A stretch of 64,000 nucleotides of DNA from Longitalea arenae (GTDB lineage Bacteria; Bacteroidota; Bacteroidia; Chitinophagales; Chitinophagaceae). The notes under the pieces are model-generated. The model saw only the letters and a list, made by a program, of their open reading frames with translations, was not told the origin of the DNA and ran no database searches. Made by a program: the position numbers and the translations under genes. The stretch covers positions 186,001 to 250,000 of the forward strand of contig NZ_JAFFJX010000009.1 of the NCBI RefSeq assembly GCF_016924755.1, in the 5' to 3' direction. Below are positions 17,801 through 25,024 of this stretch, piece after piece; position 1 is the stretch's first letter; each line of letters opens with the position of its first letter.

Positions 17801-18294
17801 GGCTCATAATTTACACTGGTAACAACGATATTAAGGTCAATTTCATTAATGCCGTTTAACCGGAATTCTCCGTTTTCATTGGTGCTGGTTTGCTGTTGAC
17901 TGCCCTTTATGGTAATGGTTGCTCCCGGAACCGGTTCTCCCTGTTCATTGATGATCTTGCCTTTGATATTTGTTAGTTTGGAGCCGGAAACTGTTTGTCT
18001 TCCTCTGGGGATCACTGTTATCATTTTATCAATGATAGTGTAAGTGCAGGTCTGGTACCGGAAATATTCATCAAGTAACTGCTCCACCGTACCATTGGTG
18101 ATATTGATGTTTACCGGCTTTAATTGCGATGAAATTGAGTTTGAATTGAAGATGGTGTAGCCTGCCTGCTTCTCTAATACTTTTCGAAGTTCGCCGATGG
18201 TTACATTCTTTTTGGAGAATGTGATTGTTTGTGCAAGTGTTGATACACTTAGCAACATACAAGCAATGATTAGAAAAGCAGTAAAGTATTTCAT
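14830..18294 (-). CDS. SusC/RagA-family TonB-dependent outer-membrane transporter (locus A)
   Basis: A 1154-residue outer-membrane pore fuelled by TonB. In order it has a signal peptide (about 1-21); an STN domain (TFSKKNVTIGELRKVLEKQAGY...), typical of transporters that signal to a FecR anti-sigma factor; a carboxypeptidase-like domain (IKGKIINEQGEPVPGATITIKG); a plug (VVSTGYQKISKDKSAGSF, LSIRGRTT, PLIVVDNFPYNGD, GVIIITTKKGK); and the barrel, ending RTIAAGLKIDF. The start is ATG 18294 because a strong GGAGGAGG lies 8 bases upstream, unusual for this phylum. The frame itself runs to a TTG at 18312. Its own promoter and leader lie at 18313-18503. FecR and the sigma factor upstream should control it. 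Confidence 0.95.
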   Translation of the reverse strand: MKYFTAFLIIACMLLSVSTLAQTITFSKKNVTIGELRKVLEKQAGYTIFNSNSISSQLKPVNINITNGTVEQLLDEYFRYQTCTYTIIDKMITVIPRGRQTVSGSKLTNIKGKIINEQGEPVPGATITIKGSQQQTSTNENGEFRLNGINEIDLNIVVTSVNYEPEVVSWRQGDEPELNVRLKQHISELNKVQVVSTGYQKISKDKSAGSFVKIDNELLNRRVSTNVIDRLEGITSGLLFNKNVNTNTNQSNLSIRGRTTIFANPNPLIVVDNFPYNGDFNNINPNDVESITILKDADAASIWGAYSGNGVIIITTKKGKYNQSLKLSFNSNVTVSQKPDLYYQPIMNSSDYIDVEQFLFDNKYYYLSESDLGRPALSPVIETLIAERDKVISPTTAAARLNELRGQDQRKDIEKYFYRRGVNQQYAVNASGGSVNNHYYFSLGYDKNLENLVRNEFDRINLTANNSFSWLKKKLEFNTGIIYTETNLRNNNTGFGNLIYPYYDLVDDNGFAMTVPANIRQSFKDTAGKGILLDWNYKPYDELRLSDNKTKTTDYRINADIKYTLFKWLDATVLYQYNKGFVEQEDYKSQQTYFTRNLINQFTEVDSSGLINRRVPLGGIFDQGAIRYDAHNIRTQLNFNYSWYNRNHSKHHQVTSLAGSEVRSYRSFVETLRLYGYNKNQPNNNLVDYEKEFPLYHAPFVYQQIPFLNHKRTMADRYVSYYMNAKYIFQRRYILSASVRKDESNLFGVSTNQKGIPLWSVGASWEINQETFYRIGWLPFLKLRVTNGYKGNVDKTVSAFTTARYDQLNAYRALPATIVNPPNPSLRWEKNHMVNFGVDFATKNGILEGSLEYYLRKGTDLIGYSPLDPTTGVTQFRGNTADMRGKGADIVLRSKNINARQFKWISTLLFSYTSDKVTSYKVKQSAIWLYCDPRLISPIEGKPLYSIFSLQWKGLDPQNGDPQGFYDKQISKDYRVILNSTNLDELIYRGPANPTYFGSLRNNFNYKQFELSFAISWKMGYYFRRNSINYNTLFTGGSAGHSDFEKRWQQPGDEAFTDIPSLRYVTAVERSNFYTYSDVLVEKGDHIRLQDIQLSYQLDKNEMKWLPVHQFRVYVYANNLGLLWKANDKGIDPDYISNAFPNPRTIAAGLKIDF

Positions 18295-18376
18295 AATCAG
18301 AACCTCCTCCAAATACGAATCCTAAGTATCACTATTACCCGCCCCCTGCAACCTTTATTTTGTGTAAAAATAAAAA

Positions 18377-18417
18377 TAGTCAACCGCAATCCCGCACAAG
18401 CGAAGAAAAGTTGACTA
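18377..18417 (-). promoter_or_regulatory. Inverted repeat in the susC (A) leader
   Basis: TAGTCAAC (18377-18384) and GTTGACTA (18410-18417) are perfect inverted 8-mers separated by 25 bases, within the predicted 190-base leader of the susC transcript. They may form a leader hairpin or a spaced operator. Confidence 0.35.
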
Positions 18418-18495
18418 AATTCAGCTTTTTCCAATAATAAGGGTATCCATGTGTAAAGTGGTAGATAAAATTACACTTTCGTATTGAAGAAAGAA

Positions 18496-18503
18496 CAAAT
18501 ATA
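18496..18503 (-). promoter_or_regulatory. -7 box for susC (A)
   Basis: On the minus strand this reads TATATTTG, an exact match to TAnnTTTG. Transcription would start near 18488 and give a leader of about 190 bases before the SusC start. It abuts the T run of the fecR terminator. A conventional TTTG -33 box is not obvious, so the ECF factor may recognise another site nearby. Confidence 0.5.
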
Positions 18504-18567
18504 AAAAAAATTAAGCCACCTCACTGCGAGCCATGAGCGTGAAAAGCTCATGGTCGCAGGGTAGCTT
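18503..18567 (-). terminator. Terminator after fecR (A)
   Basis: On the minus strand: AAGCTACC, CTGCGA, CCATGAGC, a 7-base loop, then GCTCATGG, TCGCAG and GGTGGCTT, followed by AA and eight T. The three stacked stem segments (8, 6 and 8 bp with small bulges) form a very stable hairpin. It separates the sigma-fecR transcript from susC. Confidence 0.8.
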
Positions 18568-18687
18568 TAAGCTCAACGCTGCTCATATCGTTCCATGGAA
18601 GAACAGCGTTAGATGTGGTTTAATGATTAACGGAGAACAATATCTTTACTGTTACCGGTAGGTGTTAGGGATTCAAACAGTTGATAA

Positions 18688-19983
18688 CTATGATGTTATT
18701 ATAATCGTTCTTTCTTTCCTGTTCAGCCGTGCCTTTATATTATTTTGTTCCAGCACTTTTATAACGTTTTCAATAGAGGCTGATTTAGGAAGGCTACCAT
18801 CAAACGAACCTTCGGGTATTTTGCCTCCTTCGTATTTAATATTTACGTCATACCAGCGGGCAATTTGGCGCATGGTAAATTCGATATCCGGACCGGCTAC
18901 CGGAATAAAGCCGCCCGTCCAGCCTATTACGTTTTGTGCATCTATCTTTTGAACCGAGATATTGCCTTCTTTCAGTTTTGCCTGTTCGCCCGGGCGAATG
19001 GTTTTAAAATTAGTTCCGGATGTAACCTTTACTTTACCCTCTACCAGCGTGGTTTTAATGGCCCCTTCGTCAGCATAAGCCATTACGTTAAAATGTGTTC
19101 CCAACACTTCCACTTCGTTCCTGTTGCCGGCAGGAGTATTTATTTTAACAATGAAAGGCGTTTTGGCGATTTTTTCACTCTGTTTAGCCTCTTCATTTAT
19201 TAAAGTTGGCTCTGGCTGGGGATTAACTTCAAAGTAAGCTTCGCCGGTGAGTTCGACAATTCGCTCATTCCCGGCGAAGGCTATAGGAAAACGCAATGAT
19301 GAAGCCGCATTTAACCACACTTTACTTCCGTCAGGTAAAGTGATCTTAAATTCACCCCCCCTTGGGGTAGTTACTGTGTTGTACAAATCCTGTTTAGGGA
19401 TTAAGTCGTCGGAATCCGGCTTCATGTTATATATCAACCGTCCATCAGTCTTGGTTATAAGCATCTGACCCTGATTGGTCAGTTGGCCATCCGCTGCACT
19501 ATTCAAGGCGATCTCCGATCCGTCTGCCAGCGTCAATATGGCTTTATTGCTGCCGGGAACGATCTGACCTTTGGTGTCAGTTTGTTTATTCTCGGTTTGT
19601 GCAGTGTCTTTAGTCGTCGACCGGCCTAAATAATACCAGGCGCCGCCGGAGAGCACCAGTACAATGGCTGCCGCTGCGGCGATCTTGCCAAAAGGTATTC
19701 TGAAAGATCTTTTTTCCGGATACAGATCTACCAGCTTGGCTCCTTCCAACTCCTCTTCGTCTATTTTTTGAAGCGTCTTTTTCCAGATAGCTTCACTGTC
19801 AGTGCTCGCATAGATCTTCAGCTTTTCCCGCAATACATTTTTATCTGTGATCTGCCGGAAAAACGAATCGTTATGCGCAGCTTCTGCCAGCCACTCATTT
19901 AGTTCCTGCTGTTCTTCCGCACTTAAGCTTTCCTCCAGGAACTTCTCTATCAGACTTGTGATTCTACTTACCTTTTCCTGCAT
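18688..19983 (-). CDS. FecR-family anti-sigma factor (locus A)
   Basis: Inner-membrane regulator that carries the signal from the SusC STN domain to its ECF sigma factor. Residues 1-90 are cytoplasmic and helical (ITSLIEKFLEESLSAEEQQELNEWL), about 100-120 form a transmembrane helix (IAAAAAIVLVLSGGAWYYLG), and the periplasmic FecR domain contains TPRGGEFKITLPDGSKVWLNAASSLRFP, ELTGEAYFEV and VLGTHFNVMAYADEGAIKTTLVEGKVKV. The C-terminal DUF4974-type domain reads FTMRQIARWYDVNIKYEGG and SFDGSLPKSASIENVIKVLEQNN. The 431 residues are normal for the family. It follows the sigma gene by about 145 bp and is closed off from susC by a strong terminator. Confidence 0.94.
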   Translation of the reverse strand: MQEKVSRITSLIEKFLEESLSAEEQQELNEWLAEAAHNDSFFRQITDKNVLREKLKIYASTDSEAIWKKTLQKIDEEELEGAKLVDLYPEKRSFRIPFGKIAAAAAIVLVLSGGAWYYLGRSTTKDTAQTENKQTDTKGQIVPGSNKAILTLADGSEIALNSAADGQLTNQGQMLITKTDGRLIYNMKPDSDDLIPKQDLYNTVTTPRGGEFKITLPDGSKVWLNAASSLRFPIAFAGNERIVELTGEAYFEVNPQPEPTLINEEAKQSEKIAKTPFIVKINTPAGNRNEVEVLGTHFNVMAYADEGAIKTTLVEGKVKVTSGTNFKTIRPGEQAKLKEGNISVQKIDAQNVIGWTGGFIPVAGPDIEFTMRQIARWYDVNIKYEGGKIPEGSFDGSLPKSASIENVIKVLEQNNIKARLNRKERTIIITS

Positions 19984-20127
19984 AACAATGGTATTTAAAT
20001 CTTTGAAAGTGGCCTAACTCACTTGGAAGGCGCATACCTCTCGGAGCCTTTAAAACCTTTCTTACTATATAAACAACCGTTGGATGTATTTGACAAAAAA
20101 AAATCGAAAAATAAATAAAGGTGATGG

Positions 20128-20775
20128 TTATTCAGCGCATATAGTAAAAACCCCCATGTTTTCATTCGGGCCTCCTTTTTTATGATTACATGCAATAGAA
20201 CCACTCAGGCAAAAACTAATAAATACGGCCACCAGTAATTTCTTTTTCAGTAACTGAATTGCCCGGCTTTTCTGGTTCAAAACATTTCTGGCTGTAATAT
20301 GAAGCTTTTCGGCTACCTCATCGGTACTGGCGTCTTCGAAATAGATCATTTTAAAGATGATCTTGCATTTCTGCGGCAGGGTCTCTATAAGCGGATAGAT
20401 CCTGTTCAATAGTTCGCCTTCTATCATGTCGGTTATAACATCCTGGTCGTCCTTATCTTTTTGCAAATAAGACAGTTCGTTCTGGGAGGCGGTTTTCCTT
20501 TGTATATGCCGAAGGTAATTGAGGCTGGCGTTGCGGGTGGTTACAAATAAGAACGCTTTTACGTGATCTTCGGTCTGAAAAACATCGCGACGTTGCCATA
20601 ATTTTGTAAACGCTTCAGATACAATATCTTCAGCTTGCTCCTTATCCTTTACCAGTTGCACAGCACAGGTAAAAAGCAGCTTGTTGTAGTTCTCGAAAAT
20701 TATTCGAAAGGCACTACTATTCCCTTGATTAAACGCTGTGAGCCAATCTTCCTTTTCCAAAAATTTCTTCTTCAT
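20128..20775 (-). CDS. ECF sigma-70 factor (locus A) with hydrophobic C-terminal tail
   Basis: RNA polymerase sigma factor of the FecI-like Bacteroidota class. Region 2 is present as AFRIIFENYNKLLFTCAVQLVKD...AEDIVSEAFTKLWQRRD, with KAFLFVTTRNASLNYLRH. Region 4 runs from LPQKCKIIFKMIYFEDASTDEVAEKLHITARNVLNQKSRAIQLLKKKL. It should direct transcription of locus A and be held by the FecR encoded next. The odd part is the tail after residue 178, VAVFISFCLSGSIACNHKK, which is hydrophobic and ends in a lipobox-like sequence. It could anchor the factor at the membrane, or a late frameshift could have extended the gene. Confidence 0.92.
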   Translation of the reverse strand: MKKKFLEKEDWLTAFNQGNSSAFRIIFENYNKLLFTCAVQLVKDKEQAEDIVSEAFTKLWQRRDVFQTEDHVKAFLFVTTRNASLNYLRHIQRKTASQNELSYLQKDKDDQDVITDMIEGELLNRIYPLIETLPQKCKIIFKMIYFEDASTDEVAEKLHITARNVLNQKSRAIQLLKKKLLVAVFISFCLSGSIACNHKKGGPNENMGVFTICAE

Positions 20776-21139
20776 CGGGTTTCAATTTATGATCATCTGT
20801 TATCGGGAACCAGCTATGGGCAAAACATCTTTATAAAACCCGGCAAACCGCCGAACTCTATAAAGATAAGGTTAGTGACTATCAATAAATTGCTGTGGTA
20901 CAGGAATTACTTTCCAGTTTCAAATCTTGGAGATTGTTGCTATAATCAGTGCGGTTGCGGAACCTGAAATCGCTTTATCTGCGCCTTGTAGCACAGAAAC
21001 AGCGGGATGCAAGTTTACAAAAATATATTATAAAATGGCTTAAGTGTTTTCTCTAATTGGCAATAAGTAGTTACCCCATTTTAAGAAGGCAAAAAAACGG
21101 TGGTCTTCGTTTGTCACTAAATAGTAAAACTTCCGGCGG
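20776..21139. other. Intergenic region upstream of the sigma factor (A)
   Basis: No gene seen. On the minus strand TATCTTTA around 20860, upstream of the sigma start, is one base off the TAnnTTTG -7 box and is the best promoter candidate for the sigma-fecR operon. Confidence 0.35.
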
Positions 21140-21949
21140 TCAGTAAATGGAAAGATAACGGCTGACCGATCTTTCGAAAATGGCCCGCGCGCCTTCGGTG
21201 ATGTTCATCCATTCAAAAGCGCCATACATGGCATCGAATGACAGGGGATGCACCCGCTCGTAAATAAACTCTATGTCTTTTTTAGGCAGTGGAATATGAT
21301 TGGGGTAACTGTACATAAAGGCCAGATGGCGGCGGCTGGGCGCAATGTAAATGCTGTCGCCAGTCAGCAAACAACCCGACCGGCCATGATCGGGCAAATG
21401 AAGGATGGTGCTGCCGGCAAAATGACCCCCTACGTGTACGATACTTATATTGTCCCATAAGGTTTTTACACTGCCCGACCATAATTCAATATAACCACCG
21501 GGATCTTTGATCCACTCTTTATCGCTTGCATGTAAATAAATAGGACAGTCAAAGGCGGTTGCCCAATCCTGCATCAAACTATAATAGTGCGGGTGTGAAA
21601 TGGCAATGGCGCTGATACCGCCCAGCGCCCGGATAAATGCAATGGTCTGATCGTCGATAAAAGGGAGGCAGTCCCATAGCACATTTCCTGCGGAAGACAA
21701 TACCAGGTGTGCTTTCTGGCCAATGGCAAAAGCCGGAGTTATTCTGAGGTCGTATAATGTAGACAGTAAGCGCGAAAAACGAATGCTGCTTTTGGCGGCC
21801 AGTTCGTTGTAACTGGTCCAAACCTGACCGGTAAAGCCCAGGTATTGCCGGTCATCGGCGCAGATATCGCAAACAGCAGGGACAATAGAAGTTCCGTAGC
21901 GCACACCACAGGTGTTGCAAATATTCTTTGCCGAAGGCGAAAGTATCAT
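21140..21949 (-). CDS. MBL-fold metallo-hydrolase-like protein with N-terminal zinc ribbon
   Basis: A 269-residue cytoplasmic protein. The N-terminus has two Cys pairs, CNTC (11-14) and CDIC (27-30), likely a zinc ribbon. A metallo-beta-lactamase fold follows with LWDCLPFID, ISHPHYYSLMQDW (119-127), IVHVGGHFAGST and LLTGDSIYI. The usual HxHxxDH motif reads HPHYYSL, so His119 and His121 remain but the Asp-His half is replaced; His172, His176 and Asp198 are present. Family members with this pattern are widespread but uncharacterised. Reduced or altered metal binding is expected (inference). It is read towards the sigma gene but separated by about 360 bp, so probably not part of locus A. Confidence 0.82.
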   Translation of the reverse strand: MILSPSAKNICNTCGVRYGTSIVPAVCDICADDRQYLGFTGQVWTSYNELAAKSSIRFSRLLSTLYDLRITPAFAIGQKAHLVLSSAGNVLWDCLPFIDDQTIAFIRALGGISAIAISHPHYYSLMQDWATAFDCPIYLHASDKEWIKDPGGYIELWSGSVKTLWDNISIVHVGGHFAGSTILHLPDHGRSGCLLTGDSIYIAPSRRHLAFMYSYPNHIPLPKKDIEFIYERVHPLSFDAMYGAFEWMNITEGARAIFERSVSRYLSIY

Positions 21950-22201
21950 AGAAAAGTATTAACGTAGATTTGCTGCTATAGAATTTCAGGCCCTTTGAAC
22001 CAACTGGCGCCAACTGCCGGTGCTGCTATCAGGGCCTCTGGTAATGCAAAGTTAATACCAGAAATTATTTACCAGCTTATACAGACAATATAGTATTGTT
22101 CAGTAAATAACATTTTTATAAGAGTATGCATGTGTTTTTACGTGGCGGTTAATGACGTTTTTTGCGTATATTTACAGTTCACCAAAGAAAAGGAGGTATT
22201 C
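21950..22201. promoter_or_regulatory. Promoter region for the short ORF/terminator unit
   Basis: TATATTTA at 22167-22174 is one base off the TAnnTTTG -7 box and lies 27 bp before the 15-codon ORF. The rest of the stretch holds the divergent promoter of the MBL-fold gene and no supported gene. Confidence 0.35.
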
Positions 22202-22249
22202 ATGAAATCTACAGATCATTCATGGACACTTTCGGTTGGTATCGCCTAG
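22202..22249 (+). CDS. Candidate 15-residue peptide ORF with strong ribosome binding site
   Basis: ATG at 22202 is preceded by AAAGGAGG at a 6-base spacing, one of the best Shine-Dalgarno matches in the window, and reads MKSTDHSWTLSVGIA before TAG. A hairpin (22277-22297) and a terminator (22299-22331) follow within 85 bases, so the whole transcript would be about 150 bases. It may be a leader peptide that controls the MOSC gene at 22377, a stand-alone micropeptide, or part of a small RNA. Coding is supported only by the ribosome binding site, so confidence is limited. Confidence 0.4.
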   Translation: MKSTDHSWTLSVGIA

Positions 22250-22276
22250 CCGGGGTATGTTCCATCAAAATATCTG

Positions 22277-22331
22277 TCCCGAACTAATGTGTCGGGAGAG
22301 CCATTCCACTACAAGCGGGATGGCTTTTTTT
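22277..22331 (+). terminator. Hairpin plus Rho-independent terminator after the 15-codon ORF
   Basis: TCCCGA (22277-22282) pairs with TCGGGA (22292-22297) around a 9-base loop. Immediately after, AGCCATTCC (22299-22307) pairs with GGGATGGCT (22317-22325), with one G-U pair, followed by seven T. The terminator ends 46 bp before the MOSC start, a geometry that allows either transcript ending or attenuation. Confidence 0.75.
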
Positions 22332-22376
22332 ATTTTAACGGCTGTCCCAATAACATTGATCTTGCTACCTTAGCGT

Positions 22377-23204
22377 ATGCTTACAGTCAGCGAATTATAC
22401 ATTTATCCCATCAAATCCCTGGGCGGCATTGCAGTGAACTCCGCCATACTCACCGATCGCGGTTTTGCATATGACAGAAGATGGATGCTGGTCGATGAAA
22501 ATGACCGCTTCCTGTCGCAACGGGAAGTAAGTAGCATGGCTTTGCTGAAGGTAGCGCTCAGCGGCGAAGGACTGCTCGTTAAAAATACAGCTGTTGCCAG
22601 TACCGAATACCTGGTGCCTTTTGAACCGGCTAATTCCGAAACCATAACGGTTACCGTGTGGAGCAACCACTGCCGGGCACAAAGAGTAAGTGAGGCTGCA
22701 GACGCCTGGTTCAGTGAACAGCTGGGCTTGCGGTGCAAGCTGGTATATATGACCGACAGTACCCGCCGCTATGTTGACGGCCGCTATGCCCGTAATAAAG
22801 AAATAACCAGTTTTTCAGATGCCTATCCATTACTGCTGATCGGCCAGGCTTCCCTCGACGATCTGAACAGCCGGTTGGAATCGCCCGTGCCGATGAACCG
22901 GTTCCGGCCAAACATTGTATTCACAGGGGGAACCCCTTTCCAGGAAGATTCAATGAAACATTTTGACATCAATGGCATCTCTTTCTTTGGGGTGAAGCCC
23001 TGTTCACGCTGCGTAATAACGACAATTGATCAACAAACCGCCGAAAAGGCCAAAGAACCGTTGAAAACGCTTGGTACCTACCGCGTGAAAAATAAAAAGA
23101 TCATTTTCGGACAAAATCTATTGTTCCAGGGATCCGGCAGTATAACCATAGGCGATACCGTTACCATTCATGAAAGCGGGCTTGTGGAATTGTTACCCGA
23201 CTGA
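22377..23204 (+). CDS. MOSC-domain protein (YcbX/mARC-like), molybdenum-cofactor dependent
   Basis: A 275-residue protein with an N-terminal MOSC beta-barrel domain (LYIYPIKSLGGIAVNSAILTDRGFAYDRRWMLVDE) and a C-terminal MOSC domain carrying SFSDAYPLLLIGQASLDDLNSRL, MNRFRPNIVFTGG, PFQED and KPCSRCVITTID. The Cys in PCSRCVITT corresponds to the conserved Mo-coordinating Cys of mARC/YcbX proteins, which reduce N-hydroxylated compounds and similar substrates. The ferredoxin domain found at the C-terminus of E. coli YcbX is absent, so an external electron donor would be needed. No molybdopterin genes are near. Confidence 0.92.
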   Translation: MLTVSELYIYPIKSLGGIAVNSAILTDRGFAYDRRWMLVDENDRFLSQREVSSMALLKVALSGEGLLVKNTAVASTEYLVPFEPANSETITVTVWSNHCRAQRVSEAADAWFSEQLGLRCKLVYMTDSTRRYVDGRYARNKEITSFSDAYPLLLIGQASLDDLNSRLESPVPMNRFRPNIVFTGGTPFQEDSMKHFDINGISFFGVKPCSRCVITTIDQQTAEKAKEPLKTLGTYRVKNKKIIFGQNLLFQGSGSITIGDTVTIHESGLVELLPD

Positions 23205-23349
23205 TGGTTGCCCATTGTTAGATCTTGTTGGTACGACTGAGGAAATTCGTCAACACATGGGGTGCAGCGAAGCGGATCACCTGCCTTAAAACCGGTGGTC
23301 TGTTTTTTTTACTATGTAAGTCCCTCATAACTTACTAAATGCACCGCTC

Positions 23350-23559
23350 ATGAAAATCAAAGGAACTACTCAACTCATTGAATTACCGGCTTTGGAAGAA
23401 TCTCCCGCGTTGAGGCTGGTTTATAAGAACGAAGAAGTTATTCAAGAAGAGGAAAAGACTGTTTCCAAAACAAAGGCTCCGAATAAACTGTATGTAAAAG
23501 AGCCGCTTCCGCTTTTTAATGATTATAAGTTCAAGGCAAAGGACCATGATCCTTTGTAA
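23350..23559 (+). CDS. Small hypothetical protein
   Basis: A 69-residue, charged, soluble-looking protein with no signal peptide or membrane segment: an N-terminal part with LIELPALEES and a Glu-rich centre, then a Lys-rich tail ending KFKAKDHDPL. ATG 23350 is a plausible start and the codons look like those of neighbouring genes, but no domain is recognised. It stands alone between the MOSC gene and the palindromic element. Confidence 0.5.
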   Translation: MKIKGTTQLIELPALEESPALRLVYKNEEVIQEEEKTVSKTKAPNKLYVKEPLPLFNDYKFKAKDHDPL

Positions 23560-23610
23560 TCTCCAGTGTATTTAATGCTTTAGAGTTTTCATACCTGTTG
23601 ATTCATCCCG

Positions 23611-23820
23611 GGTAACCCCTGGATCGCATCTGCTTCGGGTTTAGTTCACCCATATCTAATTCGTATCGGATACATCTTTCGTGGATCTGCCGTACATATC
23701 CCGTTCCTTTATAGGAACGGGTTATATACGAGACATGTACGGGATATGTACGGAACATATACGAAATATGGGCGAATCTGACACGACCCAAAGGCGATCC
23801 AGGGGTAGGCCTGGGGTAAA
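23611..23820. repeat. Nested palindromic element (MITE/REP-like, about 200 bp)
   Basis: Three nested inverted repeats are centred on 23711. The outer 13-mer ACCCCTGGATCGC (23615-23627) pairs perfectly with 23794-23806. The middle 14-mer CCGTACATATCCCG (23690-23703) pairs perfectly with 23740-23753. The inner hairpin CCCGTTCC-TTTATA-GGAACGGG is at 23700-23721. Imperfect matches between the arms (CCCATAT and TTCGTAT on both sides) extend the pairing. The middle and inner stems share 23700-23703 and so are alternative folds. No transposase is encoded. The layout suggests a non-autonomous mobile element or a large structured RNA/DNA element. Confidence 0.6.
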
Positions 23821-23902
23821 CAAAAGGCAATAAGGGTAATAGTGAGGCCTGTGTTGATGTAATATGAGATGAGCGATAGTGTTTAGTTTACATATTTGAA
23901 GT

Positions 23903-24973
23903 TTATTGGATCGGACAGGCGCTTTTGCTGTTTATGCGTGGTTTACACGCATTACCCGATTCCTGGTCATAAGTACTTTGGTCCCACACGAAACCAAGTT
24001 CTGAACTACCGGTGGTATAAGAATACCGGTTTTGACCGATAGGCGCATCGTGGGCGGCGCCGGCCCGCACTTTATAACCATCGCCACTGCGGCCAGCCAG
24101 GTTTATTGAAAGGGTAACCGTAAAGGCATCATAATTCCTGAAATTAATACTGCCACGATACCATAGGCCCAGGCTGATGTCGTATTCATTTTGCGTTATT
24201 TCGGTACCTACCTGAAATGAGTTATGTTTTGCCTGCGTGTATACAATTCCGGCTACACTGTACGACCAGCTTTGTTCAGGATTGGTATACGTGTACATGA
24301 TATTGCCCGTCCAGCGAATGGGCAGCTGGCTGCGAAATGAATCGGCTGAATTGGTGAGCGACTCATCGGGGCGGTTAATATGGTGTGCACTGCCTCCCAG
24401 CAATAGGCGATTATTGTCATTCCAGTTATAATTGAAGAAAAGGCCGGCGGAAAAATCAGGATACCATTTACCACTGTTCACGGCTTTGTCGGCCGCAGAT
24501 ACGCTGCCTGGAATGATTCCATCAGCATCCAACTGATCGGCAAACACCAGCTTGCTGTAGTCGAGCCGCCGCTGCACAAAGCCAAATTGCAAGCCGCCGC
24601 TCGCAAACCAGCGCGGAACATCGCCATTTTCGGCAGGGGACAAAGTGCCTGAACAAATGGTGTAGGCATAAGACCCGTAAATACCGGTCTTTTTTAAATA
24701 GCCTTCGTTAGAGTGAGTGCCCAACAGGCCAAAACCGCCATGCAGGGATGGCAGGAATTTATCAACAGATACAGCACTGTAAGAGATCTCGGATGGAATG
24801 TTCCACCATTGGCGGCGGTAAATGGCGCTGAACCGCAGATCGTAATCACCTGCACCCGTGGCCGCCGGATTGAGGTAGACTGGTGACAAGAACGGCTGCG
24901 AAAATACCGGGTCCTGGGCCTGCGCCGGGCGAATGATAAACAGCGTCATAATGGTGGCTAGTAAATATTTCAT
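23903..24973 (-). CDS. PorP/SprF-family outer-membrane protein (type IX secretion associated)
   Basis: A 356-residue outer-membrane beta-barrel. The signal peptide ends PAQA, and the mature protein begins QDPVFSQPFLSPVYLNPAATGAGDYDLRFSAIYRRQW, the family hallmark. It continues with VDKFLPSLHGGFGLLG and GTEITQNEYDISLGLWYRG. PorP/SprF proteins assist export or surface attachment of large adhesins by the type IX secretion system. It lies 51 bp downstream of the PKD-repeat gene on the same strand, the usual adhesin-then-PorP order, so it probably serves that protein. The remaining T9SS core genes are not in the window. Confidence 0.93.
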   Translation of the reverse strand: MKYLLATIMTLFIIRPAQAQDPVFSQPFLSPVYLNPAATGAGDYDLRFSAIYRRQWWNIPSEISYSAVSVDKFLPSLHGGFGLLGTHSNEGYLKKTGIYGSYAYTICSGTLSPAENGDVPRWFASGGLQFGFVQRRLDYSKLVFADQLDADGIIPGSVSAADKAVNSGKWYPDFSAGLFFNYNWNDNNRLLLGGSAHHINRPDESLTNSADSFRSQLPIRWTGNIMYTYTNPEQSWSYSVAGIVYTQAKHNSFQVGTEITQNEYDISLGLWYRGSINFRNYDAFTVTLSINLAGRSGDGYKVRAGAAHDAPIGQNRYSYTTGSSELGFVWDQSTYDQESGNACKPRINSKSACPIQ

Positions 24974-25024
24974 ACAACTGAATAACTATTACTTATTATC
25001 TATGTAACTATATCAACTCCTCAA

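Noticed and set aside
23603-23830. 75-codon minus-strand frame inside the palindromic element
   Set aside because: The DNA is explained by inverted repeats, and the peptide shows no domain or start signal.
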